A stretch of DNA of 44,844 nucleotides, taken from contig JAJQAM010000006.1 of the NCBI GenBank assembly GCA_021203805.1, positions 1 to 44,844 on the forward strand, given 5' to 3'. Positions 40,541-44,844 of this stretch are shown here, one piece after another (the first letter of the stretch is position 1; each line of letters begins with the position of its first letter). The translations under genes and the position numbers were made by a program. The stretch is from Coprobacillus sp. (GTDB taxonomy: Bacteria > Bacillota_I > Bacilli_A > RFN20 > CAG-826). The notes below the pieces were generated by a model. That model did not search any database and was not told the origin of the DNA. It saw only the letters and a program-made list of their open reading frames with translations.

Positions 40541-41218
40541 ATGTATTGCACTAAATGCGGAAAAGAAGTAAGTGATGATGACCTATACTGCGGTAACTGC
40601 GGGGCTAAGCTCACTAAGGATGGCGCTAAGAGCAAAAACCCAGTCACTATAAGTGATGAGCAGCAAGGTTTAATGGCCGCTAGTGACCGCACCTTTTCTA
40701 ATACAGTGGCGGTTTTATTTGTTCTCGCTTTTGTTATTACAATGTTCTTTTCAATCTTTAAGATTGAAGACATAGGAACCGCAACCCATCAAACCTATAA
40801 CTTCTCTATTATTCATGGAGACGGCGGGACCGGAGTGGTGAAATATACTTGGCCCTGCTTCATGTTTGTCCTGGGAGGACTCCTTCTCCTATTAAGCGGA
40901 TTTGTCTACGGAAGAGTCATGGATAGAATTAAGATATATCAGTTAAATAAAATACCTTCAAATAAGAATAGATTAATTACCCTTATAGTAGTGGCCACAA
41001 TATTCCTTGGCCTTTCTATCTTCTTATTTGTTTATAGTAAGAGCATGGTAGGTAATGATCTAGTAACCACTATCTATAGTGGTTATGCCTTCTCCTATGG
41101 AGGAGGAGCCATTGCCATGCTTGTGTGTAATAGCGCCTTTGGCGCTCTATATATCTTTGCCAGTGCTTATGAAAGCCTCATAAAAAAGGATAAAAAGAAT
41201 GCCAAAGTTAAGAGATAG
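40541..41218 (+). CDS. Zinc-ribbon membrane protein (second of a tandem pair)
   Basis: Also 225 residues, with the zinc ribbon MYCTKCGKEVSDDDLYCGNCG and four helices (about 55-75, 104-126, 147-166, 188-208). The zinc ribbon matches the preceding protein closely, but the membrane part has diverged. A loop of about 30 residues between helix 1 and 2 (EDIGTATHQTYNFSIIHGDGG) is probably extracellular. GAGGAA precedes the ATG. Its end overlaps the start of the acidic coiled-coil gene by 20 nt. Confidence 0.7.
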   Translation: MYCTKCGKEVSDDDLYCGNCGAKLTKDGAKSKNPVTISDEQQGLMAASDRTFSNTVAVLFVLAFVITMFFSIFKIEDIGTATHQTYNFSIIHGDGGTGVVKYTWPCFMFVLGGLLLLLSGFVYGRVMDRIKIYQLNKIPSNKNRLITLIVVATIFLGLSIFLFVYSKSMVGNDLVTTIYSGYAFSYGGGAIAMLVCNSAFGALYIFASAYESLIKKDKKNAKVKR

Positions 41219-41513
41219 AATAAAAGCCGCTTTTGAGGAAGCTAATAAAGAGATAGAAGAAGCAAGTGATAAAGCGGACTCCTTTCTTAATAAGCTTAAT
41301 GACAATGCGGATAAATTTGATGAAAAGATGAATAGTCTTATTAAAGGCGCTAATGACTTTGCCGAGGAAAACGAAGATAAATTATCAGGAAGCATGGAAG
41401 ATGTCGGTGAAGTCTTTGATGAAGCGGGTAACCGTATGAGCGCTTTCATGGAAGATCTTGACGATCAGCTTGATGATTTTATTGATGACGACGATATAGA
41501 CGAGGAGGAATAA
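41199..41513 (+). CDS. Acidic coiled-coil protein
   Basis: The 104-residue protein is almost wholly charged helix with heptad-like spacing (IKAAFEEANKEIEEASDKAD..., then FMEDLDDQLDDFIDDDDIDEEE) and no membrane part or signal. It begins inside the preceding zinc-ribbon gene with AAAAAGGA upstream, so the two are translated together; it may bind the cytosolic side of that protein. Function unknown. Confidence 0.7.
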   Translation: MPKLRDRIKAAFEEANKEIEEASDKADSFLNKLNDNADKFDEKMNSLIKGANDFAEENEDKLSGSMEDVGEVFDEAGNRMSAFMEDLDDQLDDFIDDDDIDEEE

Positions 41514-41517
41514 TATT

Positions 41518-42078
41518 ATGAGCAAAAGCGAAGAGCATAAGTACGCTGTTATAGTCGTTGATATGATTAATGACTTCTTTTATGGAGACCTTAAGTTTGA
41601 TAGAGCACCCTCTATTGTTCAGCCGGTCTCTAAATTAGTGGAAAAGGCTAGAAATAAGAAGGTTCCAGTTATCTTTGCCTGTGATTCCCACTACAAAGGA
41701 ATTGATCATGAGTTTGGCTTATGGGGAGAGCACGGCGTTAGAGGAACCACGGGAACTAGCCCTATTGCCCCATTGTCTTATGATTCCACTAAGGATTATA
41801 TGATTTTAAAAACGAGGTATTCCGCTTTCTTTAGAACGGATCTTGACGTCCTTTTAAGTGAGCTTGGTGTGGATACCCTTATCTTTGTTGGAGTGCACAC
41901 CCATATATGCGTTGAGCATACCGCTGCAGATGCCTATTATCTTGGCTTTAATGTCGTGGTTGCAACTGACGGCACCACGGCGTTTACCCAGGAGGACCAC
42001 GACGGTGCTCTCAAAAAGATGCATGATTTATATGGAGCGACACTTGCAAAAGTCGATGAAATTATTAAACTTCTATAG
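41518..42078 (+). CDS. Isochorismatase/nicotinamidase-family cysteine hydrolase
   Basis: The 186-residue protein has the catalytic triad of the family: Asp in VVDMINDFF, Lys in MILKTRYSAFFRTDLD and Cys in GVHTHICVEHTAADAYYLGF. Substrate (nicotinamide, isochorismate or another amide) cannot be settled. GAGGAGGAATAAT precedes ATG 41518, which is 4 nt after the acidic coiled-coil gene, so it is in the same transcript. It ends before a terminator. Confidence 0.88.
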   Translation: MSKSEEHKYAVIVVDMINDFFYGDLKFDRAPSIVQPVSKLVEKARNKKVPVIFACDSHYKGIDHEFGLWGEHGVRGTTGTSPIAPLSYDSTKDYMILKTRYSAFFRTDLDVLLSELGVDTLIFVGVHTHICVEHTAADAYYLGFNVVVATDGTTAFTQEDHDGALKKMHDLYGATLAKVDEIIKLL

Positions 42079-42098
42079 TAATAACCCACATTAGAAGG

Positions 42099-42127
42099 TA
42101 AAAAGAGCCCCATGGGGACTCTTTTTT
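42099..42127 (+). terminator. Terminator after the hydrolase gene
   Basis: AAAAAGAG-CCCC-at-GGGG-aCTCTTTTTT forms a stem with one bulge, followed by T. Confidence 0.8.
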
Positions 42128-42264
42128 AAACTACTAGGCCCTAATTTAATTAGTTTCAATATTTGCCCTTTTTCATTTAATGTGTATTTTTTTATTGCAT
42201 ATTTTTATTAATGAGTCTAACCTTTGAAAATTGAAAAGACGAAAACCAATAAGAGGGTAACATC

Positions 42265-42302
42265 TTAGTGCCCACTAAAAAGGGAAAGACTTATTTTATA
42301 AT
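42265..42302 (+). promoter_or_regulatory. Promoter and operator-like repeat of the WYL regulator gene
   Basis: TATAAT at 42297-42302 precedes AGAAGGA and ATG 42325. Just upstream, TTAGTG-cc-CACTAA (42265-42278) is a perfect 6-bp inverted repeat next to or over the -35 site. Self-repression by the WYL protein is plausible. The rest of 42128-42264 is AT-rich with nothing recognised. Confidence 0.5.
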
Positions 42303-42324
42303 AGTTAGATAGAAGGATTACGAA

Positions 42325-43329
42325 ATGGATATAAGTCAACAAAAGAAAGCCTCGGTTTTGCTTGTTTTAAAGGTATTACAAGATTATACCGATGAAAACC
42401 ACCACCTTACACAGAACGAAATAGCTGAAAAAATAAAAGAAATATATGGTCTCTCTGTTGAGAGAAAGAGTATTGCTTCGTCTTTAGCCATACTCGACGC
42501 TCTTGACTATGATGTCAACAGCGGAAAGCGTGGAGGCTATTACCTTTTATCACGTGAGCTTGAGAGTAGTGAGGTGGCCTTTATCGTCGATGCGATATTC
42601 TCCTCAAAGAGCATTCCCGCTAATAGCGCGACTAAGCTCGTAAGAAAGGTCAATAGTTGCCTTTCTATCTATGAGAGAAAAGAATATGACTTCGTCGATA
42701 AGACATATGATCTAACAAGAACTAATAACAGCGAAATCTTCTATACAATCGATATCATTCATGAGGCGATGGAGAAACATAAGAGAGTGGGATTCCAATA
42801 TCTCACTTATGATAAGAAGGGGAAGTCAGTAGCGAGAAATGATGGATATGAATACGTTGTCTCCCCATATTTTCTTGTAAATAACTTTGGTAACTACTAC
42901 CTTCTTTGTAATTATAGGACTAAATATAATCCTTTAAATGTCTTCCGCCTTGATTACATCACTAATATCAGGATTAGAGACGACTGGGAGCTTAAAGATA
43001 TGTCAGAGATTGAAGAATTAAGAGGCTTTGATCTTACTAGTTATCTTAATGAGCATATCTATCTCATTGGTGGAGAGGCTGTTACCGCTTATCTAGAAGT
43101 AGACACAGAAGAACACGTGAGGTTTGTAATTGACTGGTTTGGAGATAACGCGGTATTTGTCCCTTCCGGCGATAAGATAGTGGTGAAGGTCAAGTGTAAT
43201 GAAACATCGCTTCTCTATTGGTGCCTCCAGTACTCTCTATACATTAAGGTTTTAGAGCCGGAGTCATTAAAGCAGAAAGTTATAGAGGCTCACAAATCGG
43301 CCCTCGCTAAATACGAAGCGGATGAATAA
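42325..43329 (+). CDS. WYL-domain transcriptional regulator
   Basis: The 334-residue protein has an N-terminal winged helix-turn-helix (QDYTDENHHLTQNEIAEKIKE... SVERKSIASSLAIL), a middle part, and a WYL domain with FGNYYLLCNYRTKYNPLNVFRLDYITNI at about residues 190-217. WYL proteins sense nucleotide or other ligands and regulate DNA damage, phage defence or metabolism. Ser/Tyr-Tyr-Leu here replaces Trp-Tyr-Leu (NYYLLC). Its own promoter and terminator isolate it; the target is unknown, no defence genes are next to it. Confidence 0.87.
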   Translation: MDISQQKKASVLLVLKVLQDYTDENHHLTQNEIAEKIKEIYGLSVERKSIASSLAILDALDYDVNSGKRGGYYLLSRELESSEVAFIVDAIFSSKSIPANSATKLVRKVNSCLSIYERKEYDFVDKTYDLTRTNNSEIFYTIDIIHEAMEKHKRVGFQYLTYDKKGKSVARNDGYEYVVSPYFLVNNFGNYYLLCNYRTKYNPLNVFRLDYITNIRIRDDWELKDMSEIEELRGFDLTSYLNEHIYLIGGEAVTAYLEVDTEEHVRFVIDWFGDNAVFVPSGDKIVVKVKCNETSLLYWCLQYSLYIKVLEPESLKQKVIEAHKSALAKYEADE

Positions 43330-43334
43330 AAAAG

Positions 43335-43357
43335 ACCCACCTAGAAGGTGGGTTTTT
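43335..43357 (+). terminator. Terminator after the WYL gene
   Basis: ACCCACC and GGTGGGT pair perfectly around TAGAA, followed by TTTTATT. Confidence 0.9.
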
Positions 43358-43454
43358 ATTAAATAAAAAATGGATTTATTGATCCATCTTTAAGCATCTA
43401 TAATCTCTTCTAATGCTCTAATTATTTATTATACTCCTAATTATATAAAAAAGC

Positions 43455-43482
43455 AAGAAAAAACCGCTTTTGCAGCGGTTTT
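43455..43482 (-). terminator. Terminator of the minus-strand lipoprotein cassette
   Basis: On the minus strand AAAACCGCT (43482-43474) pairs with AGCGGTTTT (43468-43460), then TTTCTTGC. The hairpin includes the stop codon of the last gene. Confidence 0.8.
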
Positions 43483-43954
43483 ATATAATAGATTCTTGAT
43501 CATCAGTTTCAGGTGACACCAGAGTAATCTTTACCGTTTTTGATTCTTTGATAGATTCATTATGTATTACCATTGTTGTTTCCTCTGTTTCTTTTAAACC
43601 CACAAAGGTCCATTTATTGTCCCACTCCATTTCTGGATCGTAATCTTGAATATCAAGGTATTCTTTTTCATATTCGAAAACATAACCCCAATCCGTAAAT
43701 TTCACCCCGTAACTCGGAAAATGATATAGCCATACCACATATGTTTTTTCTATCGTTAGTGTTATTGAATAATCACCGTCATCTTTTAGTAAATATATCT
43801 CATTCTCATCTTCATCACAAACAGACATACGAATATTAGCTGACAACGGAAGATACATGGTCCAATCTTTTGTATCAGAATATCCTCCACAACTGCATAA
43901 GGCCATTAATGGAGCTATAGCCAAACAAATAAACTTACTAGCGTTTCTTTTCAT
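43481..43954 (-). CDS. Predicted lipoprotein, paralogue of the gene at 44375-44842
   Basis: The 157-residue protein has a lipoprotein-like signal (KRNASKFICLAIAPLMALCSC) with likely lipid Cys in LCSC. The mature part looks all-beta, with FEYEKEYLDIQDYDPEMEWD, WTFVGLKETEETTMVIH and SKTVKITLVSPE. These stretches match the gene at 44375-44842, so the two are paralogues. GAGGTGA precedes ATG 43954. I do not recognise the family; the repeats look like an immunoglobulin-like surface domain. Confidence 0.75.
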   Translation of the reverse strand: MKRNASKFICLAIAPLMALCSCGGYSDTKDWTMYLPLSANIRMSVCDEDENEIYLLKDDGDYSITLTIEKTYVVWLYHFPSYGVKFTDWGYVFEYEKEYLDIQDYDPEMEWDNKWTFVGLKETEETTMVIHNESIKESKTVKITLVSPETDDQESII

Positions 43955-43963
43955 AACTCACCT

Positions 43964-44353
43964 CTAATCCAATATAAAAAATTGCAAAGATGGATTTGCG
44001 TCTGTATTGGGATCAAAATACACACCGAATGTTTCATCTTCAATGATATAGGTGTAACTAGTGTATTCTACATATGATGCTTCTAACTTGCCGGTAGTGC
44101 TCTCAGTTTCTCTTACAAATGTAGAAAAATTGGATTCCACAAAAGAGATTAAATCGTCGCATTTATTTAAATAAGATTCAAGTACCCTCTCATCTTCATC
44201 AATCAAAATTTCGCTTTGTAGAACGCTATTAACACTGGCTTCTTTTTTGTCTACTGGTGCGACATCAAAAACAAGACTTTTACCCGCAAAAGGAATAGCG
44301 GCCACCACGCATAAAGATAAGATAAAAACACTCCTCTTAGCTTTATTTTTCAT
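43964..44353 (-). CDS. Secreted protein of unknown function between two lipoprotein paralogues
   Basis: The 129-residue protein has a signal peptide (MKNKAKRSVFILSLCVVAAIPFAGKS) and a mature part rich in acid and aromatic residues, with a helical stretch (DERVLESYLNKCDDLISFVESN) and a beta end (TYIIEDETFGVYFDPN). No family recognised. No ribosome binding site precedes the ATG; TATATT (44365-44360 on the minus strand) ends 6 nt before it. Confidence 0.6.
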   Translation of the reverse strand: MKNKAKRSVFILSLCVVAAIPFAGKSLVFDVAPVDKKEASVNSVLQSEILIDEDERVLESYLNKCDDLISFVESNFSTFVRETESTTGKLEASYVEYTSYTYIIEDETFGVYFDPNTDANPSLQFFILD

Positions 44354-44374
44354 ACTTTTAATATATATAGCTAA

Positions 44375-44842
44375 TTATTCGTTGTCAATTTCTAGACTAT
44401 CTACGAGAGTTATTAATAGAGTCTTAGGATCTTCTACGCGCTCATGATGAATCACTAATTTAGTTTCATCTATTTCTTTAAGACCAGTGAAATAATAAGT
44501 GTTATTCCAATCATAATCTTCATCGCAGTCCGCTAAACTAATATATTCCTCGTCATATTCAAAACTGATAAGGAGATCTGAGTATTTAACGGCGCCGCCT
44601 TTAGGGCTGATATCAATCTGAAAAATATATACTTCGTTTGTATAAAACGTTACTTGTTCATCGCCTCTATAATCAAGGTTTGTAATCTTTTCCCCGTCTT
44701 TGTTATAAACATGAACTTCAACTCTTGGTTTAAAAAAATGTTCATATATTTCGTGTTCATCAACTTCGGAGCTCTTTTTCTCGCAGCCGCATAATGAAAG
44801 CATTACAACACCCATTAAACAAATAAACTTATTTTTTCTCAT
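44375..44842 (-). CDS. Predicted lipoprotein, paralogue of the gene at 43481-43954
   Basis: The 155-residue protein starts 2 nt from the window edge with a signal (MRKNKFICLMGVVMLSLCGC) and lipobox LCGC. The mature part has FEYDEEYISLADCDEDYDWN, YYFTGLKEIDETKLVIHHE and PKTLLITLVDS, matching the downstream paralogue. The start ATG is complete, but its ribosome binding site is outside the window. Confidence 0.75.
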   Translation of the reverse strand: MRKNKFICLMGVVMLSLCGCEKKSSEVDEHEIYEHFFKPRVEVHVYNKDGEKITNLDYRGDEQVTFYTNEVYIFQIDISPKGGAVKYSDLLISFEYDEEYISLADCDEDYDWNNTYYFTGLKEIDETKLVIHHERVEDPKTLLITLVDSLEIDNE

Positions 44843-44844
44843 AA

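Noticed and set aside
1..44844. CRISPR array, insertion sequence or prophage
   Set aside because: No regular spaced repeats, transposase or phage structural genes are visible.
1..44844. Mycoplasma-type code (TGA as Trp)
   Set aside because: TGA ends ispE, tetR and tldD at the right family length, and Trp is TGG.
1..44844. tRNA or rRNA genes
   Set aside because: No T-loop with matching cloverleaf was noticed by eye; only the SRP RNA is clear. A tRNAscan run would settle it.

Overview
The window is bacterial and looks like the replication-origin region of a low-GC Firmicute, probably an uncultured lineage of class Bacilli (Erysipelotrichales/RF39-like or related). The signs are the rpmH|dnaA divergence over a DnaA-box region, the Bacillus-like block tatD-rnmV-rsmA-ispE-glmU, the classic dnaA-dnaN-yaaA-recF-gyrB-gyrA series, Gram-positive ribosome binding sites, and a single YidC made as a lipoprotein. 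TGA serves as a stop (ispE, tetR, tldD) and Trp is TGG, so this is not the Mycoplasma code. The lineage call is inference; no rRNA or tRNA gene was found.

Layout. 1-3600 (+): the 3' end of pyruvate phosphate dikinase, then a long regulated leader and feoA-feoB for ferrous iron uptake. 3600-11984 (-): a chain running away from the origin, rpmH-rnpA-yidC-jag, a terminator, then mnmE-tatD-rnmV-rsmA-ispE-glmU-like-small ORF. 11985-12384: oriC. 12385-23544 (+): dnaA, dnaN, yaaA, recF, gyrB, gyrA, a GT4-like glycosyltransferase, serS. 23600-32021 (+): SRP RNA, tadA, a CtpE/Exp7-type P-ATPase, a TetR regulator, an M50-like membrane protein with a broken HExxH, a DUF3784-like protein, an MgtA-type P-ATPase and a small basic-tailed membrane protein. 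32067-33069 (+): a Fic-domain gene with a long inverted repeat across its promoter. 33089-36282 (-): yfcE-like phosphodiesterase, tldD, tldE. 36416-42078 (+): rpmE, metG, rlmD-like methyltransferase, two zinc-ribbon membrane paralogues, an acidic coiled-coil protein, an isochorismatase-family hydrolase. 42325-43329 (+): WYL regulator. 43481-44842 (-): two paralogous lipoproteins flanking a secreted protein.

How they work together: the centre is housekeeping (replication start, clamp, gyrase, RNase P, membrane insertion, tRNA modification, isoprenoid and cell-wall precursors). The flanks hold metal transport and small envelope modules.

Most worth a second look: (i) gyrase carries three substitutions at known quinolone-contact positions (GyrA Ser83 to Ala, GyrA acidic 87 to Gln, GyrB Asp426 to Asn, E. 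coli numbering), predicting intrinsic quinolone resistance; (ii) several genes (metG, tetR, mnmE, a DUF3784-like gene, the secreted ORF) have a -10 element about 7 nt before the start codon and no Shine-Dalgarno, suggesting leaderless mRNAs; (iii) GlmU stops just before its acetyltransferase active site; (iv) YidC has an extra extracytoplasmic domain of about 225 residues; (v) an 11-bp inverted repeat frames the promoter of a Fic gene whose catalytic His is Gln. I did not find a clearly new multi-gene defence or mobile system.
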